Below, piece by piece: positions 51,610 through 59,342 of a stretch of 59,374 nt of DNA. This stretch comes from Streptomyces sp. SAJ15 (GTDB taxonomy: Bacteria; Actinomycetota; Actinomycetes; Streptomycetales; Streptomycetaceae). The notes under the pieces are model-generated. The model was not told where the DNA came from. It made no database searches and saw only the letters and a list, made by a program, of their open reading frames with translations. The stretch is taken from contig NZ_NISY01000022.1 in the NCBI RefSeq assembly GCF_007595705.1, positions 1 to 59,374 on the forward strand, read 5' to 3'. Each line of letters opens with the position of its first letter. Positions within the stretch are counted from its first letter, which is position 1. A program made the position numbers and the translations under genes.

Positions 51610-52371
51610 GTGGCGCTCAAGCCAGAGCCGACCGCGCCGTTCCACTCGGTGCAGTACGCGCTGCGCGTCCTGGAGACGGTCTCCAGGCACGGCGGCGGTG
51701 TGACCGACGTCCAGATCGCCCGCGAAACCGGTCTGCCGGTGGGGCACCTGGCCCATCTGCTCCGGATGCTGAGCCGGGAGGGCTATGTGGAGCAGGTGAC
51801 CGACGGCGCCTACGTCGTCGGCGAATCCCTCATCCTGCTCGGCGCCAGCGGCCCCGACCGCCAGGCCGCCATCGAGAACAAGCTCCAGCGGACGCTGGAC
51901 GCCCTGCGCGACTCCATCGGCGCGGCGATCTACGTCAGCCGCTATATCGACGGCGAGATCAAGATCATGCAGTACGCGGACGGGCCGCGGACACCGAAGG
52001 TCAACGAGTGGTTCGACTTCCGCTCGGCCGGCCACGCCATGGCCGTGGGCAAGTGTCTGCTCACCCAGCTCGACCACAACGGCCGCCGCGATCACCTCTC
52101 CCGCCACAAGACCGTGCGGCTGACCTCGCGCACCACCACCAACGAGAAGGTCCTCTTCAACAAGCTGGACAGCCAGCCCGCCACCGTCCCCGTGCTCGAC
52201 CTCCAGGAGTACGCGGTGGGCACGGTCTGCGCCGCCGTGCCGATCACCGCGGGCGAGTCGGTCGGCTGCCTGGCCCTCTCCCTGCCGGTGGAGCACGCGC
52301 ACCGACTGCGGCACGCGGCGTACACCCTGAACCGGGAGGCGGCCCCGGTGCTGCTCTCGCTGACCCTGTGA
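51610..52371 (+). CDS. IclR-family regulator, likely of the uptake/catabolic cluster
   Basis: This 253-aa regulator has an N-terminal winged helix (~12-75: SVQYALRVLETVSRHGGGVTDVQIA, then LPVGHLAHLLRMLSREGYVEQ). A GAF-like effector domain follows (~90-250). GTG 51610 follows TAGGGGG. It lies 241 bp after ehuA, same strand, so it probably governs the importer and perhaps the racemase, dehydrogenase and amidase genes. No clear operator palindrome was found in the gap. Confidence 0.9.
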   Translation: MALKPEPTAPFHSVQYALRVLETVSRHGGGVTDVQIARETGLPVGHLAHLLRMLSREGYVEQVTDGAYVVGESLILLGASGPDRQAAIENKLQRTLDALRDSIGAAIYVSRYIDGEIKIMQYADGPRTPKVNEWFDFRSAGHAMAVGKCLLTQLDHNGRRDHLSRHKTVRLTSRTTTNEKVLFNKLDSQPATVPVLDLQEYAVGTVCAAVPITAGESVGCLALSLPVEHAHRLRHAAYTLNREAAPVLLSLTL

Positions 52372-52498
52372 GCGGCCCCCAGGCTCGACGGCGCCGCAGC
52401 ACGGCCTCGGGACCGCCCGGGGAGCCCCGTTTCCCGGGGTCGGGACCAGGGTGGCGGGAGGACCCCCGAGGACCAGGTAGTATTACTTCTGTCAGCAG

Positions 52499-52572
52499 GC
52501 GCCGCTAGCTCAGTTGGTTAGAGCAGCTGACTCTTAATCAGCGGGTCCGGGGTTCGAGTCCCTGGCGGCGCA
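52499..52572 (+). tRNA. tRNA-Lys (anticodon CTT), copy 2
   Basis: This gene is identical to 16549-16622 over all 74 nt, including acceptor GCGCCGC/GCGGCGC, anticodon loop CTCTTAA and T-loop TTCGAGT. The 5' flank GTCAGCAG is also shared; further upstream the sequence is only loosely similar. The 3' flank is unrelated to copy 1 beyond the ACC. Confidence 0.97.
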
Positions 52573-52579
52573 CCTGAAG

Positions 52580-52617
52580 AAAGTGGGCGTTCCCGATATG
52601 TCGGGAACGCCCACTTT
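52580..52617 (+). terminator. strong intrinsic terminator after tRNA-Lys copy 2
   Basis: AAAGTGGGCGTTCCCGA and TCGGGAACGCCCACTTT form a perfect 17-bp stem with a TATG loop. The second arm ends in a TTTT run, a canonical rho-independent structure. Confidence 0.92.
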
Positions 52618-52962
52618 TGCATGTGCCGCATGAATCGGGCCCCTGCGCCGCATGCGCGCGCCATGCCCACCTTCCGTGCCGCATGTGCCGAGGTTCCGCA
52701 CGTGCCGACGTGCCGTATGTCCCGACGTGCCACGTGCGCCACAGGAGGCGTCGCGTACGGCATACGCCCATGCGTTTCACGCGCACCGGCGCGCCGCGCC
52801 ATGAGACCGCTCCCGGCCGCACCCCGATCCACCGCCCTCTTCTCCCTTTTCTGTCGTGTCCTGGTCACGATCATCAGTACTCTCCACTTCCGTGGGGTAC
52901 GTACGAACGGGGGATGCCGCATTCATGTGCCGCGTTCAGTAACTCCGAACAGGAGACAAGAC
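52618..52962. other. intergenic region rich in degenerate CGTGCCG/GCATG repeats
   Basis: Between the terminator and the next gene, GTGCCG-type and GCATG-type motifs recur ~15 times (52620-52750) without a fixed period. The open frames across it encode low-complexity His/Arg/Cys strings and are not supported. The end of the region must hold the promoter of the IclR gene at 52963. Confidence 0.55.
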
Positions 52963-53757
52963 ATGACCCAGTCGGTGCAGTCCGTCCAGCGTGCGGTGCG
53001 CATTCTGCGAGAGCTCGCGAGCGCCGGCCCCCGGCTGGGGGTGACCGATCTCGCCGCCCGCGTCGACGCGGCGAAGCCGACCGTGCACGCGCTGCTCCGC
53101 ACGCTGGAGGCGGAGGGCCTGGTGGTGCGGGACGCCGAGACCAGCAAGTACCAGCTCGGGCCGGAGCTGGTCTTCCTGGGCAACGCCTTTCTGGAGACGC
53201 AGACGCTGCGCACCAGATCGGTGGTGTGGGCGGAGGCGCTGGCCGCGCAGACCGGCGAGGCGGTGTGGGTGGGCGTGCTCACCGGGGAGCGGGTGCTGGT
53301 GGTACACCACGCGCTGCGTCCGACCGGCGCCCTCCAGCTGCCGGAGGCCGGGTCCTCCCTCCCCTGGCCGGCGTGCGCCCTCGGCAAGGCGATCGCCGCC
53401 TTCGCCCCCTGCCCGGAGCGGGAGCGGCTGCTGGCCGCGGCGCGGACCCGCCCCGCCGGCACGGGCCCGACCGACCCCGCCGAGCTGGCCGAGCTGGCCA
53501 CCCAGCTGGACGTGGCCCGGACCACCGGCTACGCCGTGGAGGACCAGGAGTCCGCGCTGGGCGAGGCGGGCATCGCCGCCCCGGTCTTCGACCGCTCGGG
53601 CGCGGCGGCCGGGGCGATCGGACTGGTCGGCCCCCGGGAGCGCCTCCTGGCGGACGAGAGCCGGCAGCGCCTCGCGGTGGCCGTGCGGGATACCGCGCGC
53701 GCCCTCTCCCGCGACCTGGGCGCACCCCGCGGCTGCGGCGCCCGGTTGGCAGGATAA
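52963..53757 (+). CDS. IclR-family regulator, GylR-like subgroup
   Basis: This 264-aa protein has a winged helix (~3-65: SVQSVQRAVRILRELASAG, then AKPTVHALLRTLEAEGLVV) and an effector domain with GEAVWVGVLTGERVLVVHH, close in plan to GylR, the Streptomyces glycerol-operon regulator. No glycerol genes follow; instead an XRE gene and a flavin oxidase/halogenase pair do. AGGAGA precedes ATG 52963 (spacing ~7). Confidence 0.88.
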   Translation: MTQSVQSVQRAVRILRELASAGPRLGVTDLAARVDAAKPTVHALLRTLEAEGLVVRDAETSKYQLGPELVFLGNAFLETQTLRTRSVVWAEALAAQTGEAVWVGVLTGERVLVVHHALRPTGALQLPEAGSSLPWPACALGKAIAAFAPCPERERLLAAARTRPAGTGPTDPAELAELATQLDVARTTGYAVEDQESALGEAGIAAPVFDRSGAAAGAIGLVGPRERLLADESRQRLAVAVRDTARALSRDLGAPRGCGARLAG

Positions 53758-53799
53758 AGACAGGTCTATGCCTCTTCCGGGCCAACGATGATACAAACC

Positions 53800-53828
53800 T
53801 TGACAGTTGGGATGTGACTCCGTAGCTT
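53800..53828 (+). promoter_or_regulatory. vegetative-type promoter for the XRE gene
   Basis: TTGACA (53800-53805) and TAGCTT (53823-53828) are separated by 17 bp, a good match to a principal-sigma promoter. It lies 170 bp upstream of GTG 53998, in a locally AT-richer stretch, giving a ~160-nt 5' leader. Confidence 0.65.
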
Positions 53829-53997
53829 CCGAACGGAGTTCAGTCATAACGAATACTGTTTCGGGTCTGTAGATCTTCGGCGCCCCACCCGGCTGCTCCA
53901 ACCTCCGACCCGGCCCGGGGCGCCGGAGCGGGGCAGCAGCCCTCGCCGAGACCTCGGCGACACCGAGGGCCTCGGCGGCGACCGGGAAAGGCCTACC

Positions 53998-54360
53998 GTG
54001 AGTGTTTCCGCGCCCACCGCACGATTCTCCGACGTTCTCCGTGACTTCCGGCTCCAGATCGGTATGACCCAGAAGGAGCTCGCCGACTTCTCCACCCTCA
54101 GCGTCCGGGCCATCAGGGACCTGGAGCACGGGCGCGTCAACCGTCCACGCAAGGAGACCGTCCGGCTGCTCGCCAAGGCGCTCGGCCTGGACGGCTTACA
54201 GAGGGCGGCCTTCGAGGCCGTGGCCAGCCGCCGCCACCGCGGGGGTGGCGGCGGCATGGTGATCCTCGCCGTGGTGATGATGCCCGGGGCGGACGGTGCC
54301 GGGCCGGCGCTGGCCGGCCCGGAACCGGCCGTGGCCGCCGGCCGTCACAGCCGGCTGTAG
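53998..54360 (+). CDS. short XRE-type HTH regulator with TTA codon
   Basis: This 120-aa protein has an HTH at ~10-65 (FSDVLRDFRLQIGMTQKELADFSTLSVRAIRDLEHG, then RPRKETVRLLAKALGL). It resembles the N-terminal DNA-binding region of larger HTH-ATPase/TPR regulators; here the rest is reduced to ~50 Gly/Ala/Met-rich residues. A TTA codon at 54196-54198 makes it bldA-dependent. It is convergent with and overlaps the flavin-oxidase gene by 16 bp. It is a candidate switch for the halogenase/oxidase pair. Confidence 0.82.
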   Translation: MSVSAPTARFSDVLRDFRLQIGMTQKELADFSTLSVRAIRDLEHGRVNRPRKETVRLLAKALGLDGLQRAAFEAVASRRHRGGGGGMVILAVVMMPGADGAGPALAGPEPAVAAGRHSRL

Positions 54361-55853
54361 CGGCCCGGGGCGATGATGTGGTCGGGGTCGAAGGCCGCCT
54401 TCAGCGCATCGGCTCCGGCCCACAGCTCCGGGTCCAGCTCCGCCAGCTGGCCCATGTTCTCGATGTCCACCCGATAGAACCGGAAGCCCGCCGCGTACAG
54501 CTCGCGGTGAAGGGTGCGGACGCACCGCTGGGCCCGCCCCGCCGCCTCCTCGTCGGTCCGGTCGAAGTAGACGTTGATCACCGACTCGGCGCAGGTGGAG
54601 TCGATCGGGTTGAGCGCCACCGCGGCCACCAGGCCGTGGCGCGCGCAGACCCGCTCCACGATGCCCATCGCCTCGGTCACCTGCTCGCCCTCCAGCGGGA
54701 AGATCGGCAGGCAGGCCAGCATTCCGAAGCGGGAGTGGTCCAGCTCGTCCAGCTCGGTGACCTCCCCCTCGATCCCGGACTCGCTGCCCAGGGTGTGGTA
54801 GAGCCCCTCCATGAAGACGGTGTCGGGCTCGCCGGTGTGCAGCCGGTACATCCCGCGCACCATCGGATCGGCGTCCTCGGCGAACGCCGCCTCGCGGTCC
54901 ACGAAGGCGACCCGCGCCCCGCACTCCTCCAGCGCCGCGCGGATCTGCCCGCTGGTGAACTCCACCTGCGCCAGGCTGCCGTCGACCGCGCCGATGCCGG
55001 TCCACGTCGCCACCCGCTCCTCACTGGTCATGGTGAGGACGCGCTTGTCGTTGAAGACATGCGTGATCCAGCGCAGCGTGCCGTCCTTGTAGAGCTCGGA
55101 GATCCGGTCCATGACCCGGGACAGCTCGGTCTCCGCGAAGGAGAACATGAGCATCCGGGTCTCCTCCTGGACCGGGATCAGATTCACCACGGCCGCGGTC
55201 ATCAGCCCCAGCCCGGACTGGGTGAACAGCCCGTCCAGGTGCGGCCCGATGCCGTACCGGTAGTGGTGCGTCTCGCGCGGCTGCTTGGCCTCGGCCCAGA
55301 AGCCGGTGCGCAGCAACTCCCCGGTGCCCAGCACCACCTCGGCGCCGCGCAGGTCCTCGGTGCGGTGGTTACGGAAGCCCGTCCCCCGCTCCACCAGGTT
55401 GCCCACCACGCTGGAGTCGGGGGTGGAGCCGGTGACGTTGAGCTGGAGCCGCAGCCCGCGCTCCCGGAGGTACGCGCTCAGCCGGCGCTGGGTGACGCCC
55501 GGCTCGACGACCGCGTAGTGGTAGCGCTCGTCGACCTCGCGGATGGCGTCCAGCCGGCCGAGGTCGACCAGCGCGCAGCCGTCCCGGACCGGCATCTTGG
55601 AGCCCATCCCCCAGTTCCGCCCGGTGCTGTACGGGTAGAGCGGCACCCGGTGCTCGCGGGCGGTGCGGACGAGCGCCTGGACCTGTTCGGTCGTGCGCGG
55701 GGTGAGGACCGCCACCACCTGCCGGACGCGGAACCGGGAGGTGTTCTCCACGGTCCGGGCGATGGCCTGGGGGTCGGTGACGACACCGTCCTCGCCCAGC
55801 GACCGGGTCCAGTCCGCGACGGCGGCGGCGACCTGTTCTGATGTTGCTGACAC
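54345..55853 (-). CDS. VAO/PCMH-type FAD-binding oxidase (4-cresol-dehydrogenase-like flavoprotein)
   Basis: This ~502-aa flavoenzyme has a PCMH-type FAD domain (~40-220: VVAVLTPRTTEQVQALVRTA, then LYPYSTGRNWGMGSKMPVRDGCALVDLGRLD) and a C-terminal substrate domain ending IIAPGRYSRL. The family oxidises para-alkylphenols and related compounds, and may hydroxylate or desaturate a benzylic carbon. GTG 55853 is used; GTG 55862 is an alternative and the ribosome site is ambiguous. Co-directional with the halogenase 131 bp upstream, suggesting one pathway on a phenolic substrate. Confidence 0.88.
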   Translation of the reverse strand: MSATSEQVAAAVADWTRSLGEDGVVTDPQAIARTVENTSRFRVRQVVAVLTPRTTEQVQALVRTAREHRVPLYPYSTGRNWGMGSKMPVRDGCALVDLGRLDAIREVDERYHYAVVEPGVTQRRLSAYLRERGLRLQLNVTGSTPDSSVVGNLVERGTGFRNHRTEDLRGAEVVLGTGELLRTGFWAEAKQPRETHHYRYGIGPHLDGLFTQSGLGLMTAAVVNLIPVQEETRMLMFSFAETELSRVMDRISELYKDGTLRWITHVFNDKRVLTMTSEERVATWTGIGAVDGSLAQVEFTSGQIRAALEECGARVAFVDREAAFAEDADPMVRGMYRLHTGEPDTVFMEGLYHTLGSESGIEGEVTELDELDHSRFGMLACLPIFPLEGEQVTEAMGIVERVCARHGLVAAVALNPIDSTCAESVINVYFDRTDEEAAGRAQRCVRTLHRELYAAGFRFYRVDIENMGQLAELDPELWAGADALKAAFDPDHIIAPGRYSRL

Positions 55854-55984
55854 TGCTGGCACTGTCCTTTCCGGAATCGGCGCCCGGGCGGGGCCGGGCG
55901 GGGTGCTGCGCCGCGGCCGCGCTCGGGGACGCCGCGGGCACACCGGTCGCCGGTGTGCCCGCGGGAAGCGCGCCGCCGCCGGGA

Positions 55985-57778
55985 TCAGTCGGCCTCTCGG
56001 GCCTCCAACATCCCGGCCCGCAGCAGCCGTCGGGCCAACCGCTGCTGGGCGTCGGTCAGCAGCGCGGTCAGCTCGTGCCAGGGCCTGGGGCCCTCACCCA
56101 GCAGCTCCCACAGCTCGGCGCCGCCGTCCCGGCCCACGACCGAGCGGATCTGGATGCGCTCCGGGTCCGCGGTGAAGAAGAAGCGGTGGCAGTCGATGGG
56201 CTCGGCCAGCGGCGAGCTCACCAGGTGCCCGTTGGCCACCGGATCCTTCCAGTACGTGGCGATGGCCGACTTGGCCTGCTCCGGGAACTCGATGGGCTCG
56301 GGCGGGATGAACGCCTTGAAGCCGGGCACGTCCAGCCCCACGCTCGACCGCATCTCCACGCCGGCCGCCAGGGAGATCAGCGCCTCCTTGTCCGGCTCCG
56401 CGGCCGCCGCCAGCCCGTAGGCGCGCATGTACGGGCCCTCGTGCTCCAGGTCGTCCACCTTCCGGGTGCCCTTGCTGAGCACCTGGAGCAGATCCGGGGT
56501 GAAGGCGGTGTTCAGCAGGGCCTGGAAGGTCTGCTCGCGGTTGGCGGCCGCCTCGTCGGCGCCGCCGCGCGAGGACCAGTAGACGCTGTCCGGGTGGCTC
56601 TTGCCGATGGCGTGGTACCACTGGTCGATGGAGAGCGCGAAGGTCTCCGCCATGCCGTGCCACTCGGTGTCGTAGTCCCGCCACAGGCCGCGCTTGTCCT
56701 CCTCGGGCAGCGAGGACTCGGCGGTGTGCCGGAGCAGCGCGGCGGTGGCGGACGCCTGGGCGGCGGCGAAGGCCACGCCGGAGGAGAACAGCGGGTCCAC
56801 GAAGTACGAGGCGTCGCCGAGCAGCACCCAGCGCTCGTCGTAGTCGGCGAACCGGTCGTTGATCATGGAGTAGTTGGTGGCGGTGAGCATCCGGTCGCTC
56901 ATCACCGGCGTCACGTCCTGGATCAGGTCCTTGAGCATCGGCACCTGCTGGACGGTGCGCAGGAAGATCTCCGGGTCGGTGAAGTCCTTGCCCGGCTCCT
57001 TGAGGATCTCCGGCAGGGTCACCATGCCGATCGAGTGGGTGAGCTTCCGCTCCCCGTCGATGATCTTCGGCACCGGGATGTACCAGCACCAGCCGTCCTG
57101 GAAGGCGAAGCAGCCGATGGGCGACAGGTTCTCCTCGCGGAAGACGTTCCAGTCGCCGGGCAGGGTCTGTGCGAACCGGCCGCCGGTGTAGTGCTGCCAG
57201 ATGGCGATGTTGCGGTAGCCGGAGAGCCACTGCCGCTTCTTCTTGGCCACGATGCTGTTGCGGCGCCCGGAGGCGTCGACGAAGTAGCCCGCGGCGATCC
57301 GCCGACCGTCCTTGAGCAGCACGTCGCAGCCGCCCTCGCGCGGCGTGCAGGACGAGACCGACACCCCTTCGAAGACCTCGACGCCGGTGTCCCTGGCGTG
57401 GTCGAGCAGGATCTTGTCGAACTCGGAGCGGTTGACGTGCATCGCCCAGCGGTAGATCCCGTCCACCGCCCAGTTTGCGTGGTCGAAGAGGGCCACCGAG
57501 GGCCCGCTGGGGTCCCAGTTGAAGATTCCGCCGTACTTCTGGACCCAACAGTCGGACGCCAACACCTTCGGCAGCGCGCCGCTCTCCTCAAGCACCGGTA
57601 TGAGCGGGTGCGCGAAGGACTCGCCGATGTGCTCGCGCGGGAACTCCTCTTTCTCGATAATCGCGACGCTCAGCCCGCTGTCCCGCGCCAGCAGCGCGCC
57701 CAGCGTCGATCCACCCGGGCCACCGCCCATGATGACCACGTCGTAGTGCGCCTTGATTTCCTGGGTACTCACTCCCAT
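55985..57778 (-). CDS. flavin-dependent halogenase
   Basis: This 597-aa enzyme has an N-terminal FAD loop VVIMGGGPGGSTLG (~14-27), the segment PREHIGESFAHPL, and the halogenase motif WCWYIP (Trp230, Trp232, Ile234, Pro235). VLLGDASYFVDPLFSSGV closes the FAD site. The C-terminal ~180 residues form a helical/winged extension as in variant-B halogenases and CmlS-like enzymes. GGGGGAG precedes ATG 57778. It is probably co-expressed with the flavin oxidase. Substrate (free or carrier-bound phenol, pyrrole or acyl) is unknown; no carrier protein is seen here. Confidence 0.88.
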   Translation of the reverse strand: MGVSTQEIKAHYDVVIMGGGPGGSTLGALLARDSGLSVAIIEKEEFPREHIGESFAHPLIPVLEESGALPKVLASDCWVQKYGGIFNWDPSGPSVALFDHANWAVDGIYRWAMHVNRSEFDKILLDHARDTGVEVFEGVSVSSCTPREGGCDVLLKDGRRIAAGYFVDASGRRNSIVAKKKRQWLSGYRNIAIWQHYTGGRFAQTLPGDWNVFREENLSPIGCFAFQDGWCWYIPVPKIIDGERKLTHSIGMVTLPEILKEPGKDFTDPEIFLRTVQQVPMLKDLIQDVTPVMSDRMLTATNYSMINDRFADYDERWVLLGDASYFVDPLFSSGVAFAAAQASATAALLRHTAESSLPEEDKRGLWRDYDTEWHGMAETFALSIDQWYHAIGKSHPDSVYWSSRGGADEAAANREQTFQALLNTAFTPDLLQVLSKGTRKVDDLEHEGPYMRAYGLAAAAEPDKEALISLAAGVEMRSSVGLDVPGFKAFIPPEPIEFPEQAKSAIATYWKDPVANGHLVSSPLAEPIDCHRFFFTADPERIQIRSVVGRDGGAELWELLGEGPRPWHELTALLTDAQQRLARRLLRAGMLEAREAD

Positions 57779-57840
57779 GTCACTCCCCCGTTATGCGGTC
57801 CTACGTGCTGGGAAATCTACTGCGTGGGTCATCCCCCGAC

Positions 57841-57876
57841 CGGCAGTAAATGCGGCAGTAAGAGCGGCAGTTATCG
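57841..57876. promoter_or_regulatory. three 12-bp direct repeats (CGGCAGT(A/T)A...) upstream of the halogenase gene
   Basis: CGGCAGTAAATG, CGGCAGTAAGAG and CGGCAGTTATCG run head to tail. They lie 63-98 bp upstream of the halogenase start and ~130-165 bp before the divergent MOSC gene. On the minus strand the shared core is TTACTGCCG/TAACTGCCG. Direct repeats at one-turn spacing suggest a cooperative activator site. Confidence 0.6.
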
Positions 57877-58006
57877 GGCCCTGAGACGGCCTTGACGCAC
57901 ACGTGAGAGCACGGCCCAACCGTGGGTGTGCATACGACGGTTGAACGTCCGGCGACCGAGGGGGCCACCTCGGTCGGCGCCCCTTACCCGGCTGTACAGT
58001 GGGGTG

Positions 58007-58891
58007 ATGGTGATAGTCGTCGATCTGATCTCCTACCCCATCAAGGGGTGTGCCGGAATTCCGCTCACCGAATCCCTGCTCACGCCGGCGGGACTGGCAT
58101 ACGACCGCAGCTTCATGGTGGTCAGCGAGGACGGCGTCTTCCGCAGCCAGCGACGCGAGCCGCTCCTCGCGGTGGTGCGTCCCGAGATCAGTGCCGACGG
58201 CGAGCGGCTCACCCTGACCGCGCCGGGCATGACGCCGCTGCCGATCGCGGTGGACAGCCACTCCGCCCCGCGCGCGGTGGAGATGTTCGACAAGCCCTAC
58301 CGGGGCATCGACCAGGGCCCGGACGCCGCCGCCTGGTTCTCCGAGCTGCTCGGCGCCCCGAGCCGGCTGGTGCGGGTGCCGCGGGACCACGGACGGGTCA
58401 CCGACGGCTGGATCCCCGGCACCGCCGGCTACGCCGACAGCGGCGCGCTGCTCATGCTCTCCCGCGCCAGCCTCGACGAGCTCGGACGCCGGCTCCGGGC
58501 GGCCGGATCCCCCTCGCTGCCGATGGACCGCTTCCGGCCCAACGTGGTGGTCGACACCCGTTCCGCGGAGGCCGCGTCGGCCGCGGGGGCCGCGGAGGCC
58601 GCGGACTTGGCGGACCTCACGGAGCCGCACTGGGAGGACCGGGCCCGCCGGGTCCGCGCCGGTAACGCCGAACTGGGCTACCTCAAGCTCGCCGTCCGCT
58701 GCGCCGTCACCATGGTCGACCAGACACGAGGCGTCAAGGCCGGCCCCGAGCCGCTGCGCACCCTCGCCCACTACCGCCGCACCACGGCCGGCGGCATCGT
58801 CTTCGGCACGAAGTTCTCGGTCGTACGGCCGGGGAAGCTGGCCGTGGGCGACGAGGTGACGGTGACCGAATGGGGCGCCTCAGAGGCGTAG
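58007..58891 (+). CDS. MOSC-domain protein (MOSC N-terminal beta-barrel type)
   Basis: This 294-aa protein has the MOSC_N barrel (~1-115: DLISYPIKGCAGIPLTESLLTPAGLAYDRSFMVV) and a MOSC domain (~135-285). The conserved Cys and Arg sit in KLAVRCAVTMVDQTRG. Members handle molybdenum-cofactor sulfur or detoxify N-hydroxylated compounds. TACAGT (57995-58000) lies 6 bp before ATG 58007, so a leaderless transcript is likely. An Ala/Glu insert (~185-200) is low-complexity. Divergent from the halogenase. Confidence 0.9.
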   Translation: MVIVVDLISYPIKGCAGIPLTESLLTPAGLAYDRSFMVVSEDGVFRSQRREPLLAVVRPEISADGERLTLTAPGMTPLPIAVDSHSAPRAVEMFDKPYRGIDQGPDAAAWFSELLGAPSRLVRVPRDHGRVTDGWIPGTAGYADSGALLMLSRASLDELGRRLRAAGSPSLPMDRFRPNVVVDTRSAEAASAAGAAEAADLADLTEPHWEDRARRVRAGNAELGYLKLAVRCAVTMVDQTRGVKAGPEPLRTLAHYRRTTAGGIVFGTKFSVVRPGKLAVGDEVTVTEWGASEA

Positions 58892-58935
58892 GCGCCCGGA
58901 GGGCGCCGTCTCGACGGGATGGCGCCACGCCTTCC

Positions 58936-59342
58936 CGGGCGGAGCCCGGCCCTGGGCCCACGGTGCGGGTTCCGGGCGGAGCCCGGTACGAGCCCCCCAC
59001 GCCGTTTCCGGGCGGAGCCCGGAGGGCTCCCATCGCGTGGGGCGTCGACACCGATCAGGTGCCCCATCTGCCAGGCCCCCCGGGGGTCACGCCCGGTTTG
59101 GCACCGCCGGGCTGCGGCGTCGTGGTGCCGCGCCATCGCGGCGGGATCATGTGCCCGCCCTCGCCACGGGACCAGGCGAAGCCCGGACGCGCATGCGCGG
59201 GTTGCGGGCGGAGCCCGGAGCGACGCCCACCGCGCGTGGGCGACGGCACCGATCATTTGCCCCGTCTGCCAGGGACCCGGGGCCACGCCCGGAACGGCAC
59301 CGCCGGGCTGCGGCGTCGTGGTGACGCGCCGTCGCGGCGGGA
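58936..59342. repeat. repeat-rich intergenic end: GGGCGGAGCCCGG copies and a ~142-bp imperfect direct repeat
   Basis: GGGCGGAGCCCGG (itself a small hairpin) occurs near 58937, 58973, 59010 and 59206. A larger unit, 59004-59146, is repeated with ~80 percent or more similarity by eye at 59201-59342. Long stretches, e.g. CACCGCCGGGCTGCGGCGTC, are identical. No gene is supported from 58892 to the end; the open frames are shadows. Confidence 0.8.

Noticed and set aside
16549..52572. Integrative element between the two tRNA-Lys genes
   Set aside because: No integrase, recombinase, transfer or replication gene and no partial tRNA att repeat was found; kept only as a recombination hypothesis.
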